NCBI GenBank assembly: GCA_023151145.1 | Contig: JAKLJM010000041.1 | Coordinates: 1 to 13,331 of the forward strand | DNA: 13,331 nucleotides | Origin: Bacteriovoracaceae bacterium | GTDB lineage: Bacteria; Bdellovibrionota; Bacteriovoracia; Bacteriovoracales; Bacteriovoracaceae | Reading direction: 5' to 3' | Shown: in pieces, positions 1 through 7,632 of the stretch | Numbering within the stretch: position 1 is the stretch's first letter | Layout of the letters: the number at the start of each line of letters is the position of its first letter | Translations under genes and position numbers: made by a program | The notes under the pieces: model-generated | Told to the model about the DNA's origin: nothing | Database searches by the model: none | What the model saw: only the letters and a program-made list of their open reading frames with translations

Positions 1-996
1 AATCCAAAACTGGCCGAGGTAATCTTGAAGAATGGTACTTGAAATATCTTTGCGTTTTAAAACTAAAAATGATTTTGTTAATTTTTTAAATTCTTTTTCT
101 AAATAACGATCATTTCGCCAAATATTACTTCCTAACTGACGAAAAAATTTTCGGTATTCATCATCAGTAACCAGTTCTGCACTGAAGCCATCAGCAATCA
201 GCAGTCCTTGAAAAAAAGGAATAAGATTTCTGGTATGTAGTAAGCTTATTTCAGAAGGATAAGTAAAAGTTTCTTCAACTAGTGATTTAACTTGTGACTC
301 TAAACGATTCAATGAAGATTTTTTTAAACGATGACTTGCTTGTTGAAATTTTCGTTCCATTCCCCTTAGGAGGTTTTGATAAACGAGAGTAACTTCACCT
401 AAGCCCTTATCTACTTGAACAGATAATTGATGTTTGGTGGTCTCAATGAGTTGAACGCAATCGTCATAAATAATTTCTCGCACTCTTGTTCGATAATCAG
501 CTAAACATTGCACACACTGACAAGTGAGGTCTTTCGTTTTCAACTCTAAATCGAATTTGTCTTTTAAAATTGTTTGAGTTTCACGGTGATGATGGGCCTT
601 ATCAGCTACCCATTTTTTAAAATGATTTTTATGGATCTCAAGAACAGTTGGATTAATCCCCCCATCTTGACCAAAGAACATTAGCTCTTTTTCTGGAAAC
701 AAGCAGTCATCAAGAAAAATAGATTCAACTACGTTCTCACGATTAATAAACTCGTTATATGGAACAAACTCTTGAGTAAAGAGTCCAGTCAATGAGGGAA
801 ATTCATTAAAGCAGTTATGTAAGTCCGTTTGAACTTCTTTCATGAAGTTTAAAATGATTTCAGCATCTTCATTAGTTCTAATGAATTCATCGGTATCAGA
901 GAAAGAATGAACCTTTATTAAGGCTTTTCTCTCTACTTCTAAAAATTTTTGGATATTTTCGTAATCAGGTAGGTCTCTAAGATCGGTAGTGTTCAC
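1..996 (-). CDS. Hypothetical protein, 3' end cut by the window edge
   Basis: An open frame of 332 codons without a stop runs off the left edge. The start is GTG at 994-996. An in-frame TAA lies 27 nt upstream with no other ATG/GTG/TTG between, and AAGGA sits about 10 nt before the GTG, so this start is well constrained. I do not recognise the family. There is no signal peptide or membrane segment; the protein looks soluble, charged and largely helical. A compact cysteine cluster (C159-x-C161-x2-C164) follows a His-rich stretch (HHH at 135-137), which could bind metal, but that is inference. Other Cys residues are at 62, 98 and 180. It lies 74 nt downstream of the M28 peptidase gene on the same strand, so it could be co-transcribed. 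A weak promoter-like GTGACT-17-TAAGAT in the gap could also drive it separately. Confidence 0.75.
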   Translation of the reverse strand, partial: MNTTDLRDLPDYENIQKFLEVERKALIKVHSFSDTDEFIRTNEDAEIILNFMKEVQTDLHNCFNEFPSLTGLFTQEFVPYNEFINRENVVESIFLDDCLFPEKELMFFGQDGGINPTVLEIHKNHFKKWVADKAHHHRETQTILKDKFDLELKTKDLTCQCVQCLADYRTRVREIIYDDCVQLIETTKHQLSVQVDKGLGEVTLVYQNLLRGMERKFQQASHRLKKSSLNRLESQVKSLVEETFTYPSEISLLHTRNLIPFFQGLLIADGFSAELVTDDEYRKFFRQLGSNIWRNDRYLEKEFKKLTKSFLVLKRKDISSTILQDYLGQFWI

Positions 997-1070
997 TAAG
1001 GTTTGGTCCTTGAAAGTGGTTTACACTACCATCTTACTTTGATGTTGATTGAAAGTCACTTATTCTGAAA

Positions 1071-2303
1071 CTAACGGTCTAATTCTATAATGAATGACAA
1101 GCCTAATTTCGCAAATTTTGCGGCATGATCAGCATTATCACCAGAAACAGAAACTAAATCGTTTGCGGTGTGAATTCTTCCATTCATCTCACGCATTTTA
1201 GATTCAAAAGGAACAGAGGCAGGAAAACCTTGCATATGCCATGACGCATGGTCAGAACAAGCATACCCACAAGAATCATAAGCCCATTTAATACCTGGTA
1301 AATAAGTATCAATTAATGAACCAATAAATTTATTCTGTTCGGCATTTGTATAATCGTTCATAAGAACAACATCAAAAGCTTGAGATCCTTTATAATTCAC
1401 CATATCTAATTGCATAACACCGACTACGTTTACACCGCGATCTTTAAATGTTTTTGCAATTTCTTTTGAACCTAGCAAGCCAACTTCTTCAGCTGCATAG
1501 GCCATTAACTTAATAGTTTTTTGTGGCTTATAAGACTGGCTTACTAATACACGAGCAATCTCAGTAACTGTTGCGATTCCAGATGCATTATCATCAGCAC
1601 CAGGAGCTCTTACTTTTGGCCCACTGAAATACCCACTAATAGAATCTTGGTGACCACCAACGATAATGGTTTCACTTGAAGCACCTTCAATTGTTAAAAT
1701 AACTGACGGTTGATCCCATTGAGAGTGATTGAAAAGTTCAACCTTGGCATCAGTTCTTCCAGCGATAATGCTTTTCCAAGTATCGTGGATATATTGAGCA
1801 GAAGCTTTTCCGTGTTCGCCTTTATAATAACGATTCTGAAATGAAGAAAGCTTAGTGATCATTTGATATATGCCATCAGCTTTTACTGTTGATATGGCAG
1901 ACTTCACCGAATCAGCTTGATTGATTTCATAACCAACAAAACGACTAAATTGCGCCATCGATTTTTCATCTTGGGCATTTAAAGTATTTAAAGCATCGTC
2001 AATATCTTCATGAAGAACGAATCCTCCACAACGTTTAAAATCTTTATGCATTAAAAGTGTTAACCAAGGTAGTGCTTCTTCATCGATTTCGATGGCAGCG
2101 ATTCCATCCTTAACATCAATCACTCGAACTCTTTGTCCGAATTTTTTCTCTGAAAAATCTAAAGAATTTTCATCAATAGTGATAATTGATTTTTTTTCAA
2201 CAGCAGGTTCTTTTACTACGTCAGTAGTTTGTGCTGATAATGAAGCTCCAAAAAGAGGAGCAGCGATAGCTAGTGAATAAATTAACTTCTTTGTTGTTTT
2301 CAT
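1071..2303 (-). CDS. Secreted M28-family zinc aminopeptidase
   Basis: Predicted exported di-zinc exopeptidase that removes N-terminal residues from peptides, likely for nutrient acquisition outside the cytoplasm. A Sec signal peptide (residues 1-24, cleavage near SLSA-Q) is followed by a region of about 120 residues resembling an N-terminal propeptide, then the catalytic domain (about 140-410). The M28 zinc ligands of the Vibrio proteolyticus aminopeptidase type are all recognisable: H218 (GGHQDS), D237 (GADDNASG), E272/E273 (AAEEVGLLGS, catalytic base plus ligand), D300 (MQLDMV) and H378 (RIHTANDL). C345-GYA-C349 matches the active-site disulfide of that enzyme group. There is no C-terminal PPC or other secretion domain; the protein ends just after the catalytic fold. 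AAGG lies about 6 nt before the ATG. It diverges from the NPD oxidoreductase across a 249-nt gap. Substrate preference cannot be read from sequence. Confidence 0.93.
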   Translation of the reverse strand: MKTTKKLIYSLAIAAPLFGASLSAQTTDVVKEPAVEKKSIITIDENSLDFSEKKFGQRVRVIDVKDGIAAIEIDEEALPWLTLLMHKDFKRCGGFVLHEDIDDALNTLNAQDEKSMAQFSRFVGYEINQADSVKSAISTVKADGIYQMITKLSSFQNRYYKGEHGKASAQYIHDTWKSIIAGRTDAKVELFNHSQWDQPSVILTIEGASSETIIVGGHQDSISGYFSGPKVRAPGADDNASGIATVTEIARVLVSQSYKPQKTIKLMAYAAEEVGLLGSKEIAKTFKDRGVNVVGVMQLDMVNYKGSQAFDVVLMNDYTNAEQNKFIGSLIDTYLPGIKWAYDSCGYACSDHASWHMQGFPASVPFESKMREMNGRIHTANDLVSVSGDNADHAAKFAKLGLSFIIELDR

Positions 2304-2470
2304 TTTTTACCTTCATGGTATTTGGTCTAATTCTAATCCGTGATTTATTTAACTAAGAAAACTCAGGAATCCCCGTCTTTATTTTCAAAGGTCTGCGCTT
2401 CCATAATCATCATGGATCGTCCGTGATCCGTAATATTGTGTCTATTCTACATAGCTTTGTCTAATATTCC

Positions 2471-2499
2471 TTCGCATTTCTCTCATAACTTCTTACAAT
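2471..2499 (+). promoter_or_regulatory. Candidate sigma70 promoter for the NPD/MFS unit
   Basis: TTCGCA (2471-2476), a 17-nt spacer and TACAAT (2494-2499) match the sigma70 consensus at 4/6 and 5/6 positions. This would start transcription near 2506, about 45 nt before the ATG at 2553. It is the best plus-strand candidate in the 249-nt divergent gap. I see no comparably good minus-strand promoter there for the M28 gene. Confidence 0.4.
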
Positions 2500-2552
2500 A
2501 AATAGAGATACTAACCTACGTCATTAATTTCAGGAGTTTTTGTGATTAACAC

Positions 2553-3482
2553 ATGGCTAAGTTGGTATCTAACAATAAAATGCTCATCGAAGCTGCAAAG
2601 TCTGGCATTACAGGTTGTATTCCAGCTCTAAATTTTAGAACCATCGAAGATTTTGAAGTTGGTTTAAAAGATTTAAAAGACAACTGTCCCGGTGCTTGGG
2701 GTGTTAATTTAATTGTTAATAAATCAAATATTCTTCTGGATAAACACTTAGCACTTTTAGAAAAATATCCCCCACATTACATCATCACATCTCTTGGTTC
2801 TCCAGAGGAAACGATTCGTCGATTAAGACCTTTAGGTGTAAAAATATTATGTGATGTCGTTGATATTGAATACGCAAAAAAAGTAGAAGGCTTAGGTGCT
2901 GATGCTGTCATTGCCGTTAATTCAGGAGCTGGTGGACATGCTGGAAAAATTCCTGCGAGTATTTTAGTCCCTATGCTTAAAGAGGCATGTAAAATTCCTG
3001 TTCTTTCTGCCGGTGGAGTGGGAACAGGAAAAGGACTTTTATCAGTGATGGCCCTAGGGGCTGATGGTATTTCGATTGGATCACCTTTTATTGCCACTGA
3101 AGAATGTGGTGTTTCTAAAGAATATAAAGAAGCCATAGTTAACTTTGGAGCGAAAGATATTGTCATGAGCACTAAAGTTTCGGGAAGTCCTTGCACCGTC
3201 ATTAACACTCCATATGTACAAAAAATTGGAACAGAACAAAACGTCGTGGAAAGTTTTTTAAATAAAAATAAACAATTTAAAAAGTATGCTAAAGCTCTCA
3301 CTTTTTACAAAGGAATGAAAGCGCTAGAAAAAGCTGCGTTCTCTGCTACTTACCAAACGGTTTGGTGTGCTGGTCCCTCGATTGAATTTAGCCACAAAGT
3401 AGAAACGATTGCGAACATCGTTGAACGCTGGGCCAAAGAATATGATGAAGCCTATCAAGAGTTAATAAAACTCCATCAATAA
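2553..3482 (+). CDS. NAD(P)H-dependent flavin oxidoreductase / nitronate monooxygenase family (NPD)
   Basis: FMN-dependent TIM-barrel enzyme of the 2-nitropropane dioxygenase/nitronate monooxygenase family, whose characterised members oxidise alkyl nitronates; other members act as flavin reductases, so the substrate here is open. Family motifs: NSGAGGHAGK (123-132), LSAGGVGTGKG (151-161, phosphate binding) and GADGISIGSPF (169-179). The C-terminal part (about 205-309) carries CTVINTPYVQ and a WCAGPSIEF segment, as I recall from a Bacteroidota/proteobacterial subgroup. Oddity: the protein begins at MAKLVSN, whereas related proteins normally have about 15-25 residues before this point, including a first barrel strand ending in a proline-methionine. 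An in-frame TAA six nucleotides upstream of the ATG excludes a longer form in this frame. AGGAG (2532-2536) lies 16 nt from the ATG, which is long. It is followed 17 nt later by the MFS gene. Confidence 0.88.
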   Translation: MAKLVSNNKMLIEAAKSGITGCIPALNFRTIEDFEVGLKDLKDNCPGAWGVNLIVNKSNILLDKHLALLEKYPPHYIITSLGSPEETIRRLRPLGVKILCDVVDIEYAKKVEGLGADAVIAVNSGAGGHAGKIPASILVPMLKEACKIPVLSAGGVGTGKGLLSVMALGADGISIGSPFIATEECGVSKEYKEAIVNFGAKDIVMSTKVSGSPCTVINTPYVQKIGTEQNVVESFLNKNKQFKKYAKALTFYKGMKALEKAAFSATYQTVWCAGPSIEFSHKVETIANIVERWAKEYDEAYQELIKLHQ

Positions 3483-3499
3483 AAGCGTAAAAAATAAAA

Positions 3500-4717
3500 A
3501 TGAATGATGATAATATTTTAAAATTAAAAAGTTTTCGAAGCCTCTATATCGCTGGACTCACCAGCGAATTAGGCTCCTTTATCACTGATACCGCTATCAT
3601 GTTATTTGTCTTTGCCCTATCGGCCCATGATAAATCAACACTGGGAATTACTCGTGCGGTCTTTTTATTTTGTATTACCATTGGAAGTTTAACTGGTGGG
3701 CCTTTAGGTGTTCGTTTCCCAAAAAGAAATCTGCTTATCATGTCTGAAGTCCTACGAATTCCACTAGTCATCTCATTATTTTTTATTCACCATGTCCCTT
3801 TCGTCATTATAGCTAACGGTTTAATTGGATTTTTCACAGGAATTTATAATCCTTCACGCCAATCACTTATTAATGAAATCGTCCCAGAAAATAAAATTAA
3901 AGCGGCTAACTCATTGTTTGGTTCGACGATGGCGGTTCTACATTTAATAGGACCTTTAGTTGGAGCTTCACTTTACTCATTCACCAAACGAGTAGATGAA
4001 GTTTTATTTTTAGATATTTTTACATACATCATTGGAATTTATTTTCTTCTACAAATTAAACATTTTAATGTGCAAAATTCTAAAAATAATAATAAAACCT
4101 TTTTGCAAAATCTTCGTTTTGATTTTGTCGAAGGTTTTCGTTATGTAAAAACTCGCCCCGATGTATTTGTCATTTTAAGCAGCACCGTCATTTTAGGTTT
4201 TGGTATTGGAGTCCTAATCCCTTTACTTCTTCCTTATACTTTAGAGGTATTAGGAAAAGGTGAAACAGAGTACGGTATTGGTATTTCTTTATTTGGTCTT
4301 GGCGGAATCATCGGTGGTTATTTATCGCACAAATTAAACAATAAATTTCCTGCCGGAAAAATTTTTGCGGCCACTTTAATTTTAGAAGGACTAAACTTTT
4401 TTGTATGGTTATACGCTACGGTATTTTGGCTTAATTGTATTGCCCTGATCATTTGGGGAATTATTGTTTTTGTCAGAATTCCAAGTGAGTTGAATTATTT
4501 CTCCACGACAGTAGACAAAGAATTTTTATCTAGAATTCATTCCTTCTTTGATCTTTCGTTTGTTGTTCCCAATATTACTGCTGGGATGTTTGTAGCCTGG
4601 ATTATTCAATATACCTCAACCTTTAACGTCCTTTTAGGCGCAAGTATCATCATGATGATCTTTATTATTCTGCAGTTTTTTACTCGTGGAATGAAAGAAA
4701 TTCTCAAAGCTTCATAA
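3500..4717 (+). CDS. MFS transporter, MFS_3 / EntS-like (drug:H+ antiporter-3 type)
   Basis: Inner-membrane secondary transporter of 405 residues with about 12 hydrophobic helices in two halves, separated by a polar cytoplasmic loop (about 187-215, rich in Asn and Lys). The loop between helices 2 and 3 carries a degenerate motif A (GGPLGVRFPKR, 66-76). The segment NPSRQSLINEIVPENKIKAA (117-136) is the hallmark of the MFS_3 group, which includes the enterobactin exporter EntS and macrolide efflux proteins. The likely role is export of a small molecule; the substrate is not predictable, and there are no siderophore genes alongside. The gene starts 17 nt after the NPD stop and probably shares its transcript. 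The gap is A-rich with no convincing Shine-Dalgarno, so translation may rely on coupling. It ends at a strong bidirectional terminator. Confidence 0.9.
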   Translation: MNDDNILKLKSFRSLYIAGLTSELGSFITDTAIMLFVFALSAHDKSTLGITRAVFLFCITIGSLTGGPLGVRFPKRNLLIMSEVLRIPLVISLFFIHHVPFVIIANGLIGFFTGIYNPSRQSLINEIVPENKIKAANSLFGSTMAVLHLIGPLVGASLYSFTKRVDEVLFLDIFTYIIGIYFLLQIKHFNVQNSKNNNKTFLQNLRFDFVEGFRYVKTRPDVFVILSSTVILGFGIGVLIPLLLPYTLEVLGKGETEYGIGISLFGLGGIIGGYLSHKLNNKFPAGKIFAATLILEGLNFFVWLYATVFWLNCIALIIWGIIVFVRIPSELNYFSTTVDKEFLSRIHSFFDLSFVVPNITAGMFVAWIIQYTSTFNVLLGASIIMMIFIILQFFTRGMKEILKAS

Positions 4718-4722
4718 AACAA

Positions 4723-4769
4723 AAAAGGTTCCAGGAACCCTGTTTTTAACAGGGTTCCTGGAACCTTTT
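4723..4769. terminator. Bidirectional intrinsic terminator with nested palindromes
   Basis: A perfect 22-bp inverted repeat (4723-4744 and 4748-4769) with a 3-nt TTT loop lies between the stops of two convergent genes. A-runs on one flank and T-runs on the other allow termination in both directions. Each arm contains a smaller perfect palindrome (GGTTCC-A-GGAACC at 4727-4739, GGTTCC-T-GGAACC at 4753-4765), so each half can also fold on itself. The stem is much longer than a typical terminator needs. Confidence 0.9.
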
Positions 4770-4779
4770 CATTGCGTTA

Positions 4780-6819
4780 TTACTTTAAAAGACCAGAACG
4801 ACGTAAAAGCGCATCTGGGTTCGGCTCTTTTCCTCTAAATTGAGTATAAAGTTTCATCGGATGAATACTTCCACCTTTAGAGAGAACGTTGTCTTTAAAT
4901 TTGTTGGCCACTTCTTTATTAAAAATTCCATTTTCTTTAAAATATTCAAAAGCGTCAGCATCTAAAACTTCTGCCCATTTATAAGAGTAGTAACCTGCTG
5001 AGTAGCCTCCCGAGAAGATATGAGAAAATGCTGCTGAAATACTTGTCCCTTTTACCGTTGGCATAAGATCAGTTTTAGCCACTTGTTCAGTTTCAAATTT
5101 TTCAATATCACTTACAGCTGCTGGATCACCTGAGTGCCAAGCCATATCTAATAAAGCCAAGCTTAGTTGTCTTAGGGTATTTCTTCCTTCGTGAAAATTC
5201 GCTGAATCTTTGATTTTTTTCATCAAGTCGGCAGGAATTTTTTCCTTCGTTTCAAAATGTTCAGCAAATAAATCTAAACATTCTTTTTCATAGGCCCAGT
5301 TCTCCATCACTTGTGATGGTAACTCAACAAAGTCCCAATAAACGTTAGTACCCGAAAGTGACTCATATGTAGTATTGGCCAACATTCCATGAAGAGCATG
5401 TCCAAATTCATGAAATAAAGTTGTCACTTCATTGAATGTTAAAAGCGAAGGCTTCGTTGCTGTTGGTTTAGTGAAATTACAAACAATAGAAACATGTGGA
5501 CGTACGTTTTTTCCACCTTCAACTTTTTGACCTCTAAATGAAGTCATCCATGCACCATTACGTTTTCCAGGGCGAGGAAAATAATCTTGATAGAAAACCG
5601 CTACATGCTCTCCGTTTTCATCTAAAACTTCAAAAGCAGTAACATCTGGATGATAAACTGGAATGTCTGTACGTTTTTTAAAAGTTAAACCATAAAGTTT
5701 TTGAGCTACTTTAAAAACACCTTCAACTACATTCTCTAATTTAAAATATGGCTTCAGCATCTCGTCATCGACTTGATACTTTTCCATTTTTAACTTTTCA
5801 GCATAAAAAGCATAATCCCATTTTTGTAATTCGCCTTCTAAACCTAATTTTTTAGCATAGGCACGTAATTCTTCCATTTCCTCTTTGGCTGCAGGAAGAG
5901 CGTGATCTAATAGGTTATTTAAAAAGCTTGTTACATTTGAAGGTTTTGAAGCCATTCTTTCTTCAAGGACAAAATCAGCATGGGTGTTATAGCCAAGAAG
6001 TTTTGCTTTCTCATGTCTTAGAGTTGTGATTTCTTTGATAATGTTTTTATTATCTAAATCATCTCCTTTAAATGCTTTTGTCGAATTAGCTAGAAACAAT
6101 TGCTTTCTTAATTCACGACTTTCTGCATAAGTTAAAAAAGGAATCACACTTGGATAATCTAAAGTGAAAACCCATTTCCCCTCTTTTCCTTTTTCTTTCG
6201 CCGTCTCTGCCGCTGCATCGATTGCGCCCTCTGGAAGTCCTTTTAAATCATCTTTATTTTCAATGATTAATGTGAATTTTTGAGTTTCTTTTAAAACGTT
6301 ATCTGAAAAATGTAGGGATAGAGTAGAAAGTTTTTTTGAAATTTCTCTTAGCTTCTCTTTATCTGCTGAATTTAAATTTGCCCCATTTCTCACGAAACTT
6401 TTGTAGCTTTTTTCTAACAACATCATTTGTTCATCATTTAATTTAAATGATGCTTTGTTATCCCAAACCATTTTAACTTTTTTAAATAGACCTTCATCTA
6501 GTGAAACATCGTTACTGAATTCAGTTAACAAAGGAGAAATTTCTTTTGCTAAGTTTCTAATCTCGTCATTACTTTCGGCACCGTGAAGATTAAAAAACAC
6601 TGATGAAACCACATCAAGTTCTGGTGATATTGCTTCTAGGGCAACAACAACATTATTAAAATTTGCTGTTTCCGTGTTGTTTTTAATCGCTTCTACTCTG
6701 TTCTTCGCTAGGGCTATTGTTTCTTTTAGGGCAGGTAAAAAATCACTTGGTTTGATTTGATCAAAAGGAACCGTTTCAAATGGTGTCTTGAATGGTTTTA
6801 ATAAAATATTATCTGACAT
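4780..6819 (-). CDS. M3-family zinc oligopeptidase (oligopeptidase A / peptidyl-dipeptidase Dcp-like)
   Basis: Cytosolic metallopeptidase that degrades short peptides, including those released by proteases or imported. At 679 residues it matches E. coli OpdA and Dcp (each about 680) and has no signal peptide. The zinc site is intact: H470-E471-F-G-H474 with third ligand E499 in DFVELPSQ. The substrate-binding segment FSHIFSGGYSAGYYSYKWAE (598-617) holds H600, Y606 and Y610. It could be either an oligopeptidase or a dipeptidyl carboxypeptidase: VELPSQ-x2-ENW resembles OpdA, while SLSGTNV resembles the Dcp side. I therefore give no symbol. AAGGAG lies about 6 nt before the ATG, and a good promoter lies just upstream. 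It converges on the MFS gene and shares its terminator. Confidence 0.94.
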   Translation of the reverse strand: MSDNILLKPFKTPFETVPFDQIKPSDFLPALKETIALAKNRVEAIKNNTETANFNNVVVALEAISPELDVVSSVFFNLHGAESNDEIRNLAKEISPLLTEFSNDVSLDEGLFKKVKMVWDNKASFKLNDEQMMLLEKSYKSFVRNGANLNSADKEKLREISKKLSTLSLHFSDNVLKETQKFTLIIENKDDLKGLPEGAIDAAAETAKEKGKEGKWVFTLDYPSVIPFLTYAESRELRKQLFLANSTKAFKGDDLDNKNIIKEITTLRHEKAKLLGYNTHADFVLEERMASKPSNVTSFLNNLLDHALPAAKEEMEELRAYAKKLGLEGELQKWDYAFYAEKLKMEKYQVDDEMLKPYFKLENVVEGVFKVAQKLYGLTFKKRTDIPVYHPDVTAFEVLDENGEHVAVFYQDYFPRPGKRNGAWMTSFRGQKVEGGKNVRPHVSIVCNFTKPTATKPSLLTFNEVTTLFHEFGHALHGMLANTTYESLSGTNVYWDFVELPSQVMENWAYEKECLDLFAEHFETKEKIPADLMKKIKDSANFHEGRNTLRQLSLALLDMAWHSGDPAAVSDIEKFETEQVAKTDLMPTVKGTSISAAFSHIFSGGYSAGYYSYKWAEVLDADAFEYFKENGIFNKEVANKFKDNVLSKGGSIHPMKLYTQFRGKEPNPDALLRRSGLLK

Positions 6820-6854
6820 ATAACTCTCCTTAAATATGAGTTTAAAACTTTGCT

Positions 6855-6884
6855 ATTATATCAAAGATCACGAGTGGCTGCGAA
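6855..6884 (-). promoter_or_regulatory. Sigma70-like promoter of the M3 peptidase gene
   Basis: On the minus strand TTCGCA (6884-6879), an 18-nt spacer and a perfect TATAAT (6860-6855) place +1 near 6848, about 29 nt before the ATG. The -35 matches 4/6. This gives the peptidase gene its own transcript, separate from the exported-protein gene upstream. Confidence 0.65.
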
Positions 6885-6908
6885 TAGGTAAGATCTATTC
6901 CTGAATAG
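6882..6908. repeat. Three GAATAG/CTATTC half-sites at the M3 promoter (possible operator)
   Basis: GAATAG occurs at 6882-6887, its inverse CTATTC at 6895-6900 and GAATAG again at 6903-6908. The second and third form a perfect 6-2-6 palindrome. The first overlaps the -35 hexamer of the peptidase promoter. The arrangement suits a dimeric regulator, but it could also be a weak RNA hairpin after the upstream gene's stop. There is no T-run, so I do not call it a terminator. Confidence 0.3.
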
Positions 6909-6933
6909 AGAGATTTTTTACCATAAATTATGA

Positions 6934-7632
6934 CTATTGAACAACTAACTCATAGGTGACTAATTCATTTCCTACAGTTTTTATCCATTCACTTTGTGGA
7001 TAACCGAGCTGACGTTTTTGATTGTTAATGTCATTAACCGAATCCGCAATATTGAATTTCATACCCTTACCAAGCCGAATCGTGGTTTTCACTGATCCAC
7101 TCATGGATAGGTGGCTAATTGTCATTAAAAATTGATCCCCTGCTTGAGGCTGACACAAGAGTTCTAAAAATTCTGTGTCATAACCTATTTTACCAGGCAT
7201 TCCTGGTTGTAACTGTAATGACTGAGTGGTGACTTGGTCTGTTTTTATGTCTTCTTTAAACGCCTTAGTCATTTGACCGGCCTTTATCACGGTTACTTTT
7301 TTGTCACTCTTGCGAGTCGTGATAAAATCTATCCGACAATTTTCTTCGTTACGAAGATTAGATCCTTTAGCTCTAGAAAAATCGATTTCGAATCTTCTCT
7401 TTAAAAAATTTTCGAACAACTCTACTCGATCCGCCCGAGATGTCACAATATCAAAACAAGGAGAATTGTCGCGTTCTATGATTTTATCTGTGGGGAGTAA
7501 GAGATCACTTATTTCTTTTTTTGCTCGATTTGATTCTAATTGATTTTGAAAACAAAAACTCGCCAACTCTTCAGCAAAAAGAGTTGGCGAAAATAAAAAG
7601 ATAAAAATTGAAATTATTCGTTGTCGGCTAAT
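6934..7632 (-). CDS. Exported hypothetical protein, probable ATT (AUU) start
   Basis: Unknown family, 232 residues from the proposed start. The only ATG/GTG/TTG start in this frame is TTG at 7566, which has no properly spaced Shine-Dalgarno and leaves no signal peptide. Upstream the frame stays open and encodes a textbook Sec signal peptide: basic SRQR, hydrophobic IISIFIFLF, then SPTLFA before EE. Reading from ATT at 7632-7630 gives this complete peptide, and AAGGTGA lies 6 nt before it. No ATG, GTG or TTG occurs between the upstream in-frame TAA and 7566. The mature protein has four cysteines (SFC, SPC, ENC, LLC), consistent with disulfides in the periplasm, and its C-terminal half looks beta-rich. 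The gene overlaps the DtxR-like gene by 19 nt, so translation is probably coupled. The product and its export are inferred; the ATT start could alternatively reflect a sequence error. Confidence 0.7.
   Translation of the reverse strand: MSRQRIISIFIFLFSPTLFAEELASFCFQNQLESNRAKKEISDLLLPTDKIIERDNSPCFDIVTSRADRVELFENFLKRRFEIDFSRAKGSNLRNEENCRIDFITTRKSDKKVTVIKAGQMTKAFKEDIKTDQVTTQSLQLQPGMPGKIGYDTEFLELLCQPQAGDQFLMTISHLSMSGSVKTTIRLGKGMKFNIADSVNDINNQKRQLGYPQSEWIKTVGNELVTYELVVQ
7548..7590 (-). terminator. Terminator-like hairpin inside the start of the exported-protein gene
   Basis: A 12-bp perfect stem (7560-7571 with 7579-7590) and 7-nt loop is followed on the minus strand by a T-rich tract, GTTTTTGTTTTC (7559-7548). 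It begins 24 nt after the regulator's stop codon, where a terminator for that gene would be expected. Yet it lies within codons 15-25 of the exported-protein frame, spanning the signal cleavage site. On the plus strand the hairpin is followed by A-rich DNA, so it acts in one direction only. It may terminate part of the regulator transcripts and act as an attenuator for the downstream gene. Confidence 0.6.

Noticed and set aside
997..1070. Terminator after the M28 gene
   Set aside because: No stable stem with a T-run is present in the 74-nt gap, so read-through into the next gene is possible.
2542..2640. GTG at 2542, well spaced from AGGAG, as an alternative start for the NPD gene
   Set aside because: It is in a different frame from the NPD-family protein and gives no recognisable product; the family motifs all lie in the frame of ATG 2553.
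2777..3301. 174-codon minus-strand frame inside the NPD gene
   Set aside because: The NPD frame carries all family motifs; the reverse frame is a by-product of its codon use.
7301..7543. Plus-strand open frame opposite the exported-protein gene
   Set aside because: Shadow of the minus-strand gene; no start signals or recognisable protein.
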